Assembly (NCBI RefSeq): GCF_003473485.1
Contig: NC_053042.1
Location: 44,169,762 to 44,233,761, forward strand
Length of the DNA stretch: 64,000 bases
Direction: 5' to 3'
From: Medicago truncatula
Lineage: Eukaryota; Streptophyta; Magnoliopsida; Fabales; Fabaceae
This document shows, in pieces, positions 1 to 12,416 of the stretch. The position numbers were made by a program, and so were the translations under genes. The notes beneath the pieces are model-generated. The model was not told the DNA's origin, made no database searches, and saw only the letters and a program-made list of their open reading frames with translations. Within the stretch, counting starts at the first letter, position 1; each line of letters starts with the position of its first letter.

Positions 1-3000
1 CAATGGTTATGTGCCTATACCTGATCTTGAAGATTTGAATCGTGATGCACGAAACGCTGCATCTTATTCACTCGTGGTTGATTAACTCCGTTTCTCCTCA
101 AATTGCTCAAACTTTAGTTTTTCATGAGCACGCCATTGACGTTTGGGAAGAACTCAAAGAACACTTTGCAAAGGTTGATAGAATTCGCATAGCTTCTTTA
201 TGTTCTTCCATCAACAATTTGAAGCAAGGATCTAAAACTGTTTTGGAATATTTCACTGAGATGAAAATTTTATGGGAAGAGCTTAACTCTCATCGCCCAA
301 TGCCTAATTGCACTTGTCCTTTTCCATGCCGGTGTGAAGCTGTGAGATCTGCAAGAGCACATCATATGGAGGATCAAGTGATTCAATTTCTGACTGGATT
401 GAATGATAATTTCAATGTGATTAAATCTCAAGTTCTCCTTCTAGATCCTTTACCTTCTATCAACAAGGTATATTCATTGGTTGTACAAGAAGAGAGTAAC
501 AATTGCACACTTTCTCTTCCTTCTGTATCAGAAGATTCTAGCATTCTTCTTAATGCTACTGATTCTAAGAAGCAATATGGACATGGTAAATCTTTTGCTG
601 GCTCAAAGAATAATTCTAGATTTTGTACATTCTGCAAACGTACAAACCACACTGTGGAATTTTGCTATCAACAGCATGGATGTCCTAATTCATACAAATC
701 CACTTCTTCAGCAAATGCCACAAATGCTTCTTCTTCTGGTACTGCAGATATTCAGCCTGTGAATTCTGCAATTGACAATCCTCCTATTACTGGTTTGACT
801 CAAGAACATTACAATCATCTTGTATCTCTTCTTCAACAATCACAATTGCTTGCTTCAGGCCCTACCTCTTCTCCACCTACTTCCAACCATATTACTTCTG
901 CTACAAGTTTCCCTTCTTCATTTGTACCTCATACTTCTACTCCTCCCTCAGGTATATCCACTATATTTTCGTGTGCTTTATCTTATTCATCCCATGATTG
1001 GTTACTTGACTCTGGTGCTAATGAGCACATTTGTTCATCATTACACTATTTTACCTCTTATCATCCTATCAAACATGTTCTTGTTCATTTACCTAATAAA
1101 ACCACTGTTACTATACACCATGATGGCACTGTTGTATTTTCTCCACATTTTCATATCACAAATGTCTTATATTCTCCACATTTTAAAGTTAATCTGATTT
1201 CAATTGCCAAAATTATCAGTAGTTTGAATTGTTATGTCAAGTTTTTATCTGACAAATGCATTATACAGGATCTGTTTACTAACAAGATGATTGGTTTGGC
1301 TGATCCTTATGGTGGTTTATACAAATTGAGGATTTCTCCTTCAGCTTTTGCTTTTAATTCTTCTGTTTCTCATGTTCCTCATTGTAATATTTCCATAAAT
1401 AAAGATTCTCAGTCTTTTGTTCCCAGTTCTTTTGTTCCTCATTGTCATATGCTAATATTTCTTATTCTCATTCCTGTTTTGCTATGTCCCTTCATACATA
1501 TACTGAGCCCAAAACCTTCACTGAGGCAAACAAGCATGATTGTTTGAAGAAAGCTATGCAAGACGAGATTAATGCCTTGACTAAAACTAGTACTTGGAAG
1601 ATTTTTGATCTTCCACCCATAGGCTGCAGGTGGATTTACAAAGTGAAACATCATGCTAATGGCTCCATAGAAAAATATAAGGCTAGATTGGTTGCCAAGG
1701 GATATAACCAAATTGAAGGTTTGGACTATTTTGAAACATATTCTCCTGTTGCCAAGCTCACCACAGTCAAAATTGTTCTTGCTTTGGCATCTATGCATAA
1801 CTGGCATCTTCATCAACTTGATGTCAATAATGCATTTCTGCATGGAGACTTACAAGAAGATGTTTACATGATTATCCCTCCTGGTGTTTCACATTCTAAT
1901 CCCAATCAAGTGTGTAAATTGAACAAGTCACTTTATGGATTGAAACAATCAAGCAGGAAATGGTATGAGAAATTAACCTCATTACTACTTCTCCATGATT
2001 ACAAACAGGCTTCCTCAGACCATTCACTCTTTCTTAAAACCACTTCATCTTCATTCACTATTTTGCTGTTTTATGTTGATGATGTGATCTTGGCTGGGAA
2101 CTCTTTAGAGGAATTCACTTCAATCAAGCAGATTCTTGATAATACTTTTTAAATTAAAGATTTGGGCATTCTGAAATACTTTCTTGGTATTGAAGTTGCT
2201 CACTCTTCATCTGGAATTTCTCTTTGTCAGAGAAAATATTGCTTAGATCTCCTTGAAGATTCAGGATTCCTCAACTCTAAGCCTATTAGTACACCTTCTG
2301 ACCCTATTATCAAACTTCACAATGATGGTTCAGATCCTTATACTGATATACCTGCTTATAGGAGATTGATTGGTAGATTACTGTACGTCAACACCACCAG
2401 GCTAGATATTACTTTCATTACTCGGCAGCTGAGTCAATTCCTCAGCAATCCTACTCAAACTCATTTCACTGCTGCTACAAGAGTATTAAGATACTTGAAA
2501 GGTTCTCCTGAACGAGGTATCTTCTTCCCTAGAGATGCTCACCTTCAATTACAAGGCTTTTCAGATGCAGACTGGGAAGGTTGCTGGGATACCAGAAGAT
2601 CCATCTCTGGTCAGTGTTTCTTCTTAGGCAACTCACTCATTTCATGGATGACAAAGAAACAATTGATTGTCAACAAGTCTTCCTCTGAAGCAGAATATAG
2701 AGCACTGACAGCTGCATCATGTCAACTGCAATGGATTCTCTATGTCCTTCATGATTTGAAGATTAAATGCACCAAAACTCCAGTCATATACTGTGACAAT
2801 CAAAGTGCACTTCATATAGCTGCTAATCCTGTGTTTCATGAACGCACAAAACACTTAGAGATTGATTGCCATATTATACGTGAAAAACTTCAGGCCAACA
2901 TTCTCAAATTTCTGCCAATCTCCTCCAAAGAGCAAATTGTTAACTTCTTCACTAAAGCTCTTCTTCCTCAACCATTCAACAATCTATTGTCCAAGTTGGA

Positions 3001-3262
3001 GATGATAGACATATATCACCCTCCAACTTGTGGGGGGCTATTAGACACTAAGCACACAGATGAGAATAATAACACTTAGAGATTGATAACTTGCAATGCA
3101 AGCAACCTCACCTATACTATTAGATTGTACTTTCAGCTATTGTGTAGTACAACTAGATTAGTGTAGTACATTTAGTTTACCTATATATACTGATTGTAAC
3201 TCTCTCATTTTTGTTGATAATGAAGAATCATTTCAATTTTCTATTGTTTCATAATAACAACA
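1..3262 (+). mobile_element. Ty1/copia LTR retrotransposon, 3' part, broken
   Basis: Old copia-type element that enters from the left edge, so its 5' LTR lies outside the window. Recognisable parts in order are a gag domain of the UBN2 type (about 42-520), a CCHC zinc knuckle (about 615-680), an aspartic protease core with DSGA (about 1010), reverse transcriptase (about 1500-2250, with YVDD near 2075) and RNase H (about 2550-2900). A G-rich polypurine tract (about 3028-3037) is followed by a probable 3' LTR at about 3039-3262. The gag-protease-RT-RNase H order is diagnostic of Pseudoviridae/copia. The element is broken, with about two or three breaks. With one LTR visible its age cannot be calculated, but the well-kept domains suggest a fairly recent insertion. 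Confidence 0.93.
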
Positions 3263-3649
3263 TTAACCAATAATTGAGTTGAAGCTGGGTTTAAGTTCCA
3301 GTCTATAAAATATCTCTAACAAGGTTTACCTTTTAAGATCTTGTGCTCATAGCAAAACTTGTTAAATATGATGTATTCAAATTAACCACCATTGTCGGTT
3401 CTATGTTTTTTATTCTTCAACCCTGTCTCATTTTCTACTATGGCTTTCCACATCTTGAAAGACTCAAATACTGCAAACTTATGTTTAAGAAAGTGCACAC
3501 ATACCATATATTGGTCTCTCGAGATTTCACAATTGCTTGATGAGATTTTAAGACACATACAACAATATTAAAAGAAATGAAATCCTTGAAACATAAAGCA
3601 TATTTTATTAACATCAAGAAATACACACGACAATCAAGCCATGATTTTC

Positions 3650-4945
3650 TCAAGAAGATGTCTTGATTGCCTTGATTTTTTTAATTAGAAGATTATGAAA
3701 AGCCACCAACTTCTCTTGATCAGGGGTGTTTTCTTTGATGACTGGAAAATCCTTGAAATTATTAAACCATAAATGCAATCGAGGGAACCTTTCACTTTGC
3801 AAGATTTTCTCTCCAAATATATCTTCCTGAACTTCAATAAATTTCACAAAAGATCCAAGAGTTATGTCTACAATGCTAATGGTGTCTCCCCCATAGAATT
3901 TCTTCTGATCATCCAAACACTGATCCTCAACAACCCTGAGTCTCGCCCATAAATTCTCTTTAGCCTTCTCTCGCTCTTCACAACTTATGCTATGGCGGAA
4001 TGCCTCAATTGCCGAAATCTTGAATTATTGATCAAAATAGAGTTGTTAGTTTGAATCATGATGGTATCATTAGAGCATATAAGTTTTGAAAATGTCATTT
4101 TTTTCCCTTTGTATCAAGTTGGTCATTTATGTATAAAAATATATCAACAATATTAGACCAAACTACTTTTAACCTATGTTTGTTATCAAAATTTTATTTA
4201 ACCATTCATCAAGGTAAATTATATCTTCAATTCATCAAGATAATATTTAAATTACATCATATACTAACCATTGAAATATCTAATTCATCAAAGTTAGCAT
4301 GATCATTTTTAAATTTTATCTAAAATTGTCATCTTGCAGTCAAAAGAGAGTCTTATTTTAGTGTTGAGTGTGAAACGTTCTTAATTCTTAATAGTATACG
4401 ATTACACAATGACAACAAGAATGGACTAAGAATGAAAGTTTAGTCAAAGATGTAAACAATTAGTAGAGATAAATGGGTAATTTGACTAAGTTTTTCTTTT
4501 GAAAAAACTAATTTGACCAAGTTAAAGTGCCTTTAGTTTAGTTTTTCCTATAATCAAATGATCACGATGGAAAGGCTTGAAATGAAAAGTAAAAAAAAAA
4601 TATACAAATATGCTGATTAAGTTTTGAAAAATTTACCATGCCATCAACATATTTAACCCAAAATCGGGCTTGAGCTTTGTCATAGGGATGAGAAGGAAGC
4701 AATGAGTTGTGTGGCCATATCTCATCAATGTATTCAACAATGATCATAGACTCACATATTGGTTTTTCATCGTGAATCAGCACTGGAGTATTCTTGCGTA
4801 CGGGGTTATAGTGAAGAAGTTGAGAGCTCTTATTGAAACGATCTTCCTCTATGTTCTCATATGGTATACCTTTCAAATTTAGGGTCCATACAACCCTTAA
4901 AGTAAAAGGACTATACCAAAATCCATGTAGTTTCACCTCTGCCAT
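3650..4945 (-). CDS. Tau-class glutathione S-transferase, copy A
   Basis: Two exons, 4945-4637 and 4018-3650, encode 225 aa, the usual length of plant GSTU proteins. The enzyme should conjugate glutathione to electrophilic substrates in the cytosol. Exon 1 holds the thioredoxin-like domain: the start [14 protein letters not shown] contains the catalytic Ser of the YSPF motif (residue 12), and ESMIIVEY contains the glutathione-binding Glu-Ser pair. Exon 2 holds the helical C-terminal domain, with [13 protein letters not shown] and the [10 protein letters not shown] block. The single intron (4636-4019) has a GT donor and an AG acceptor and lies after codon 103, the standard GSTU position. The ATG at 4945 is chosen because it begins the family-typical N-terminus; an in-frame ATG 24 bases upstream is less likely. 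Copy B at 8931-10126 is a close tandem paralogue. No defects seen. Confidence 0.95.
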
Positions 4946-4980
4946 TCTCCTAAGCTTGTGTTTTCCCAATCCAACAGTAA

Positions 4981-5160
4981 CCCCTTTTATATGTCGTGAT
5001 CAATCAAAGAGTCATATGAGAACACTCGTTAGCAAAACCAAATACATACATAAACATCAATGTTATTCACCAAAATAAGAGGGAAAAAACAGTGCTATAG
5101 TATACGACAATATGTACCAACCAATTTTAAAATCTGTCCTGGATGACAAATTAATGTCGT
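4981..5160 (-). promoter_or_regulatory. Promoter of GST copy A: TATA box and conserved block
   Basis: Read on the minus strand, ATAAAAGGGG (4981-4991 on the plus strand) lies about 40 bases upstream of the ATG and is a good TATA box. A block reading gacaaattaatgtcgtg on the plus strand (about 5144-5161) lies about 200 bases upstream. Both recur in front of GST copy B, while nearby intergenic DNA has diverged. The TATA role is inferred from position; the role of the block is unknown. Confidence 0.6.
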
Positions 5161-5465
5161 GACAATTCTGTCCTTATAAGAAGATTCCTTCCAAACAATT
5201 GTTTCTTTTTCTGCCTCACCAGCATTATTATTGTTTCTTTTTTATAAGAAGCATTATTATTTTTTGTATTCATTAAGTAACATGTCTAAGGTGAGTACCG
5301 AATGATATTTATGTCTACATGTAGGTAACACCGCACATTTTAACTTGAAGAGCATCCCTGAGAAAAGCATCAGACGTTCAAATCTAACATGCGTGGATAC
5401 TCAAGATAGTGAGTAGAATTGTTGCTCGGGAGTTTGGATGACTTGGTGAGTTAAGATCCTTTTTA

Positions 5466-5561
5466 TTTCTTAAAATAAATGTCAATATCCATTATTATAG
5501 TTTTAATTACATATTTATACATCAAAACTATAATAATGGATATTGTCATTTATTTTAGAAA
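5466..5561. repeat. Short, nearly perfect inverted repeat (hairpin MITE)
   Basis: Two arms of about 38 bases (5466-5504 and 5524-5561) are reverse complements apart from two or three positions and are separated by a loop of about 19 bases. The arms contain aatatccattattatagttt and its complement. This is the shape of a very small MITE. No clear target duplication was identified. Confidence 0.75.
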
Positions 5562-7799
5562 ATGGAGATGATATCTACTCTAACTTTACGCAAACTGCCT
5601 CAAGTATTGATCACGAAATTACAGCCCAAGATACAAAGCCTCCATTTCTTAACCATCGAGTTGATGACACATGATTCCCTAACATAAGTGGATGCACTTG
5701 GCATCTTTTGGAAGAAAACAAAGTTGTAATCAATGCTTTACAAACTGAACCAGCGAGACCTCCAAAGTTGTAATCAATGTTTAACAAATGAATAAATAGA
5801 TTTTTTATATGTTAGATCCTGATACTTTTTACACCAATATTTTTAAAGATCCGATACTTTTTTGGCGTAAATGCATTTTTTATCCCTCATTTAAAAAAAT
5901 AAAAATAAACGATTGATCTCCCCATTTTAAAAACCTGATTTTTGGTCTTGCAATATAACTTTTTTTCTTCTTTTAAATTTTGATCACTCATCTCGTTTTT
6001 GGATATTTTTTATGATGTAACATATTCATTCATAAACTCTCCATCTTATTTTTTACAAATTAGGATTTTTTTTTTTATTTTTTTTTTACTATTGAGTTTT
6101 TTATAATTTTGAATGAGATGAAAGAAGAAAAAAAAATCATCTAGAGGATTAAAAAACTGAGTTTTATTATTATTTTTCTAAATAATAAATGAAGACCAAA
6201 ACTTTATTATTTTTTTCTAAAACTATGGGGACGAAAAAAATACATTTAAACTGACTAATTTTTATATCAATGGTTTTTAAGCTCAATACTTCCAATCACA
6301 TAAGTTTATCTGTAATGTCACTTATATAGAATATTTTGGTCCCGTATACACAACAAACATTCTTATTTAATCTCTTACTATTTATCATTAATAATATTGT
6401 AGATTTCTAATTTCTCTATACAAACATGATGACACTTCGTCATATCAAGTATTAATTAATCTATCTTAGAAGTTGTCTTACATTCATTTTAACAAGTTTT
6501 TGTATATTTTAGTTGAGTTTTGTAATAATTCAAATGAAGGTTCACGAAATGATGTATCAAGTGATCTTTTGGGGTATATTCACCAGGGACGTTTCAGTGA
6601 GGAGAAATGAGACAAGGAATACAGAAAATTATAGGATCCAATTACGTCTTTATGCGCAATGCACGCAAGGTTTTGCGCACTGCGCATTATCATTTCAATA
6701 AATTGTGGTGACCGCGCACCTATAAATAGATGCAACCTTTTCATCCAAAAACACTTTTTTTATTACAACCGGAAGCTGAGGAAAATGATTCGAGTAGCCA
6801 AAAATATCCCAGAGACAATGATTCATTATATGGTGATCATATATTCAAGTAATACTCTTCATAAGTTATGTTTATGTTTAGTTTTATTATGAGTAGAGTA
6901 GCTACTTTTTTAGGTTAGTCATGTAGAAAATCATCTCTATAGTTACTTCAACCATAATCCATTGAGTACATATGAATACAATTAAATTGCTAAGTTTTAT
7001 TCGGTTAATATTTGATATTAATGTTTTTATGCGTTTACGAATGTTTATAAATCAATCGAGGTCGTGAATGACTATTAACTCTAACTTTTGAGACTTTGAT
7101 ATAATATTAATTGTTTGATATGTAATAGCTTTAAAAATATTATACTACCACCTTTGTGACAAACATTAGAGGGATGTGATCGGCGATGAGAGTTATGATT
7201 CAAGACATTGGTCTTAACTATTTTGTTAAAGCCTCTTGAAATTAAGTAAGCAGTTGTAGGCTTTGGACACAGTTACCAATTAGCGAAAGAGAAGTAAATC
7301 GAACATTATCTGATCGTTCTTTTATCTGTAATTATTTAGTTGTGAATCAAATTATGTCTTAGGAATCCCCCAATTTACACATTCTGTTTTAAATTGTTGT
7401 TGTTAAGTAGAAATTTCATAATTCCTATAGATAGGAACTTATAAATATTATTACTCGATGACATTTTAATACACTTTCCATATTTCTTTTTGAGTGTTGT
7501 TTTTTGGACATGTGTACTATTCACATAATCTACTATTATCATGTTTTTTCATTAATATATAACGAAAATATTTGCGTATAAGATGTTCAAATTGTCTCGA
7601 TAAATATTTTTAAATTATCAACTTTCTTTTTGTAATTGTTGGCAGTGGCGGAGTTAGAAATAATTTTTTTGGATAGGCCGACTTTTAATATGTGCAAATT
7701 TATATGTTCTTATTAGTTAATACGAGTGATTTTTTATCTTTGGAACATGATTTAAACATGTATTTTAAGGATATGTTTAACATAGATATCAGTTAATTC

Positions 7800-7800
<1 letters not shown>
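5562..7800. other. AT-rich intergenic stretch, nothing assigned
   Basis: Long A and T runs and only short open frames with no recognised domain. Around 6640-6730 there is a GC-richer patch with repeated tgcgca words and a possible TATA box (ctataaatag at about 6719), which could be transposon-derived, but I could not assign it. Confidence 0.4.

Positions 7801-7805
<5 letters not shown>

Positions 7806-7865
<60 letters not shown>
7806..7865. repeat. (TA)n microsatellite
   Basis: An uninterrupted TA dinucleotide run of about 60 bases. Such a run is prone to length variation. Confidence 0.97.
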
Positions 7866-7873
<8 letters not shown>

Positions 7874-7981
7874 ACTTTTACTGAAAAAAGAATTGTGCTT
7901 TATTCAAATATATTGTTGGTGAGAGGTAAAACATTAGATATATAATTATTAAAAACAATAGTAATTTTTAATTGAACGTTG

Positions 7982-8303
7982 TTACCTTGTTAACGATTGC
8001 CCTCGAGACACTCTTTAAGTATTCTAAATTAAGTAATTTTTTTAAAAAAAATATCAAACTTTTCAATTTTCAATGCACCAATTACACTAACTTTCATAAA
8101 AGTTTACGATTTAAGGTCCTTAATTAGTGCCTCGGGGGTACTCCCTCCGTTTCTAAATATAAACAAATTTTACATTTTAGGTTCATTCAATTAATGATGT
8201 ATGTAGTCCATGTTATAAACCACATACATCATTAATTAAATGAATCTATAAAGTAAAATTTGTTTATATTTAAAAACGGAGGGAGTATTAGTTAACATTT
8301 CCC
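7982..8303. mobile_element. MITE of the 'cttGTTAAC' family, interrupted by a Stowaway
   Basis: The left end reads taccttgttaacgattgcc and the right end gttaacatttccc. These match the ends of the copies at 43423-43595 and 57609-57772, with the same interior words (ctctttaag, ccttaa..agtgcc). Removing the Stowaway at 8141-8285 leaves about 175 bases, the length of the 43423 copy. No coding capacity; the superfamily is unknown. Confidence 0.75.
8141..8285. mobile_element. Stowaway (Tc1/mariner-type) MITE nested in another MITE
   Basis: Starts ctccctccgtttctaaatat and ends with the reverse complement, acggagggag. It is flanked on both sides by TA (8139-8140 and 8286-8287), the Tc1/mariner target duplication. 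The whole 145-base element folds into a near-complete hairpin. It sits inside the MITE at 7982-8303, so it is the younger insertion. Confidence 0.9.
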
Positions 8304-8930
8304 TTTAAAATATCAATTGTCAAAGTTGTTTATTGGCATACATGTGTGAAGTAATTAACAACAACACTAAAAAAGAAAGAGTAGTTTTAAAACTAAAGTA
8401 AATGCTAAAACATTATTATGATTTGTAAATCATATAAAAGCAAAAATGATATTTAGCCACCATTTATTTTCTTACATCTATTCAACACATCATATTTTAT
8501 ATGTATCTCTCTCTTCTTATCATCAATTTATTAAATCTATCACATTACTCATTTTTTTCTCATTATCTAAAGGTGTATACAACACACCCATTCAAAAAGA
8601 TATATAAATTGTGTATATATTAAAATTTTAGACTTATGAAGTAATATCGTGTGTCAAATACATTTGTATGAGAAGATAACAAATGCCTTCTCTCTTAATC
8701 AGAAATTGAGTACAAATATAGTTTTATAGATTTCCTCTTTTGTGGGAGAGTTTTGTTATTCATTTTGATTCTACCGACTCAAGTAGTAAAAGACATGAAT
8801 CATTTTAAACTTTAATTATTGTTGCAAAAAGACAACACAAAGCAACTATTATTAAAATAAAGTAATACACATGACTCAGATAGATTACCCCAAATGCTTT
8901 GTACATCAATTCATAGAAGCCATAATTTTC

Positions 8931-10126
8931 TCAAAAAGATACCAATATTTTTTCAATAAGGCACTTTCCAAAAGCCACCAACTTCTCTTGACCAGGGGTG
9001 TTTCCTTTTATGACTGGAACATCTTTAAAATTATTAAACCATAAATGTAAGCGAGGGAACCTCTCACTTTGCAAGACCTTCACTTCAAACATATCTTCTT
9101 GAATCTCAATAAATTTGACAAAAGATCCAAGAGCTATGTCTACAATGTTAATGGTGTCTCCCCCATATAATTTCTTCTTATCATCCAAACACCAATCCTC
9201 AATAACTTTGAGTCGCTCCCATAAATTTTCTCTAGCCTTTTCTCGCTCTTCACCACTTATGCTATTGAGGAACGGTTCAATTGCCGAAATCTTCAAGGAT
9301 TGATTTTAATGTTGTTATTAGTTTGAATCAAGAAGATTGTATCGTTAGAACATATAAGGTGAATGTTTATAAGAAACAAGGTAAAATGAATAGGCAAAAC
9401 TACACTACACCATGCACCATTTAACTCAATTTAAAGATTTGAAAATGTCATTTTTGTTTTTCGTGTTAAAGTTGGTTATTTATGTTTAGAAACGTTAACA
9501 CTATTGAACCAAAAGTTTTAACTAACCATTCATCAAGTTAAATTACATCTTCAAATAATCAAGATGACATCTAAATTACATCATAGTGATTATTAAAATT
9601 AGAGTGAAACATTCTTAATTCTTAGTAGTATATCATTCAATGATCTTGTACACAATGACAATAAAAGTTTACTAGGAATGAAAGTTGAGTGAATGGTGTA
9701 AATATTTTTAAATATAAATGATTAATTTGCATATAAAATGAGCAGAAAATGTATTGTGAAAAGATTAAAAGTAAAAATAAATAAATACAAATATGATGAT
9801 TAAGTGTTGGAAATATGTACCAATTCATCGACATATTTAACCCAAAATCGGGCTTGAGCTCTATCATAAGGATCAGCAGGAAGCAATGAGTTGTGTGGCC
9901 ATATCTCATCAATGTATTCAACAATGATCATGGACTCACATATTGGTTTTCCATCATGAATTAGCACTGGAGTCTTCTTGTATATTGGGTTATATTGAAG
10001 AAGCAGAGGACTTTTATTGAAGCGATATTCCTCTATGTTCTCATATGGTATACCCTTCAAATTTAAGGTCCATACAACCCTTAAAGTAAAAGGACTATAC
10101 CAAAATCCATGTAGTTTCACCGTCAT
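8931..10126 (-). CDS. Tau-class glutathione S-transferase, copy B
   Basis: Two exons, 10126-9821 and 9290-8931, encode 221 aa. The start [13 protein letters not shown] has the same catalytic-Ser context as copy A, and [13 protein letters not shown] is the glutathione-binding segment. The C-terminal domain in exon 2 contains [13 protein letters not shown] and [12 protein letters not shown]. The intron (9820-9291) has a GT donor and AG acceptor and sits in the same place as in copy A. The two proteins are very similar throughout, so this is a tandem duplicate, probably with overlapping substrate range. The frame is intact and no damage is seen. Confidence 0.95.
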
Positions 10127-10163
10127 TCTGCTAAACTTGTGTTATCCTAAACTGACATGAACC

Positions 10164-10302
10164 CCTTTTATACTATACAACGTTATTCACCAAAGAATGA
10201 AAGAAAGAAAAAATGCTGGTGTAAGACAAGACAATATGTACCCAGAAACTGCACGAGATAGCACGTGGCTTGGTGGATTCGACGACAAATTAATGTCGTG
10301 GC
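10164..10302 (-). promoter_or_regulatory. Promoter of GST copy B: TATA box and conserved block
   Basis: The minus strand carries TATAAAAGGGG (10164-10174 on the plus strand), about 38 bases upstream of the ATG. The block gacaaattaatgtcgtg (about 10284-10300 on the plus strand) lies about 160 bases upstream and matches the one in front of copy A. Conservation between duplicates suggests a shared control element; no factor is assigned. Confidence 0.6.
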
Positions 10303-11039
10303 ATTAAGCATATTTTTGTTTTATGGGAGTGGGGGCATGGTCTTCAACACAATTGTTTATTTTGTATATTCAGAATCGGTGTCGTAAGTGCTTGCATCAC
10401 TAAGATGAGTGATATTTCTCCCTTTAGAACTATGTCTAAACCTAGATAACACCCCACATCTTAACATGAAAAGCAGGCATCGTATAGAAAAGCATCACAC
10501 AACATGCGTAGATACTCAAAATAGTATTGATTAATGGAGTATTTGTTTATTACTTCTTCTGCCTACAATTATAGACTACTTTTAGAAAAAATATTTGTCC
10601 TTAATGTAAGACTATCTACAAATTTATATATGCATTTATTATTATTTTTTCAACTTTACCCTTATTAATACTACCAATTATCTTAAAATATGAAAAATTA
10701 TCATTGAATTCATTTACACAAAAAGGACAATTTAATAAAAGTAACACATTTATCATGGATAAATTAAGTAATGATATTCAGTAATCTTTTGTTGTATCAC
10801 TCAAGACAAGCTGCGGTAAGGTATGTACATCGAAGAAAGGGGGGCCAATTTTGTGAACTCGAATTTTGCATTTGGTCGGCTAGGGATTTTAGTAATTTCT
10901 ACAAAGCTAACTATTGTGTAAGATTAAGTTTGGTTGAACAGAGGGAAGATAGAATTTTAGTTACCTATATTTGGTTCAAAAGAGAGAGGAGGCATTTTAA
11001 TTACATTGGTTAGTTTCACAATGGTTGGGAAGAGATTTT

Positions 11040-11680
11040 AAAACCAATTTACATTTTGATCTTTATAATTTTACAACAAATGGTTACTCTGCAGGTTTAT
11101 AATGAGGACCAGTTGCTTTGACGATTAGACTCTGCTGCAGATTGTTCAGTTAACGGTGTGAATCATTTTCTTATTAACCAGGAACACACCATCATATATT
11201 GGTTTCAAATTTCATTTGCCATAAAGACGTCATTTTAAATGTTTCAATATTTACATTGCGTCTCTTTCACAATAGGTTGTCCACCAAGGATAATTTATTT
11301 AGAAGAGATGTCATTCCTCACAAATCTCAAGTATGTGTTAGTTATTGTGGTAACATTGAATCAACAAATCATTTGTTTTTGGCTCGTAATATTTTTTGTT
11401 CTCTTTGCCATCTTCTTCGTCATTGGGCTAGCTTTTCTTCGGTTGATCCATTTGGAATCTCAAATCATTTTCTTCAGTTTGGTTACTCATCACGTGTTTC
11501 AAAAATCTAACGCTTCTTGTTGCAATTAGTTTGGCTCTCAAGTATTTAGCTAATTTAGAAAGAAAGGAACAGTAAGATCTTTAACAATAAGGAAAATTCT
11601 ACTCACAAGCTTCCAGATAAAATTAAGATGTTTAGTTGGTGGCTTTGTCCTTTTGCTTGTTCGTGCATGCTAATAAGGTT
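11040..11680 (+). mobile_element. LINE remnant, C-terminal zinc-binding part of ORF2
   Basis: Translation of 11199-11510 gives a zf-RVT-like segment containing LFHNRLSTKDNLFRRDV and a Cys/His pattern (CVSYCGN..NHLF). Further along, a different frame gives the RNSKIFNNKE motif found near the C-terminus of plant L1 ORF2 proteins. Several frames are needed, so this is a decayed, 5'-truncated copy. Its 3' end seems to be cut by the foldback element at 11701. Confidence 0.7.
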
Positions 11681-11700
11681 CTTTTTTTTTTTTTTTTTTG

Positions 11701-12056
11701 CTTAATAGAAGTTTTAGCCCTGTTTCAAGAAATTGCAATTTTGGTCCCCTAATAAAATAAAATACAAATCGCCCCTAAGTATTGCCTCTTTTGCAATTTT
11801 GATCCTAGGCCAATTTTGACCAAGTCAATGCACACGTGGATGTGCCACATGTGTAATTCTTTTTTTATTTTATTTTTTTAATTAATTAAAAAAAATTACA
11901 CTTGTGGCGTCCACATCAGCTTTGACTTGATCAAAATTGACATGGGATCAAAACTGCAAAAGAGGCAATACTTAGAGGGCAGTTTTGTATTTTATTTTGT
12001 TATGAGGCCAAAATCGCAACTTTTTAAAACATAAGAGGCCAAAATTGTTATTAAGC
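11701..12056. mobile_element. Foldback MITE with long inverted arms
   Basis: The left arm (about 11701-11835) and right arm (about 11910-12056) are diverged inverted repeats of about 130 bases, with words such as caattttggtcccc and aagtattgcctcttttgca and their complements. Poly-T tracts flank both sides. A CACGTG hexamer lies at 11833-11838. It resembles the elements at 22263, 39185 and 51136 in plan, though not in detailed sequence. Confidence 0.75.
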
Positions 12057-12416
12057 CTTTTTTTTTTTTTTTTACTTTCTTTGGTGTTCTTCTCTTGAAC
12101 GCCTTGTGAAGGAAGAATGCTTATTCATTGGTAATAAATTTCATTTTGGCTTGTTCGGAAAGAAAAAAAATCAACAAATGATTTTTGAATACATGTGTAA
12201 GAAAATTACAACATTGTCAGTGTATAGAAATTAATCTCATAAATATTTATGAAATTAAATTCTACAAAATTGTATATAAAAAAAAATCGTCGATAATTCT
12301 AGTATTACTAACTCATTTGATCACAATATAAAGATAAATAGCCATACGGTTGAGGTCACGGCAAAATTGACGGAATATACATTCCTAAATTGTTATTACA
12401 GAGAAATATCATTCTA

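Noticed and set aside
6513-6892. Two overlapping short frames in the GC-richer patch
   Set aside because: No recognised domain and no codon pattern; likely chance within old transposon DNA.
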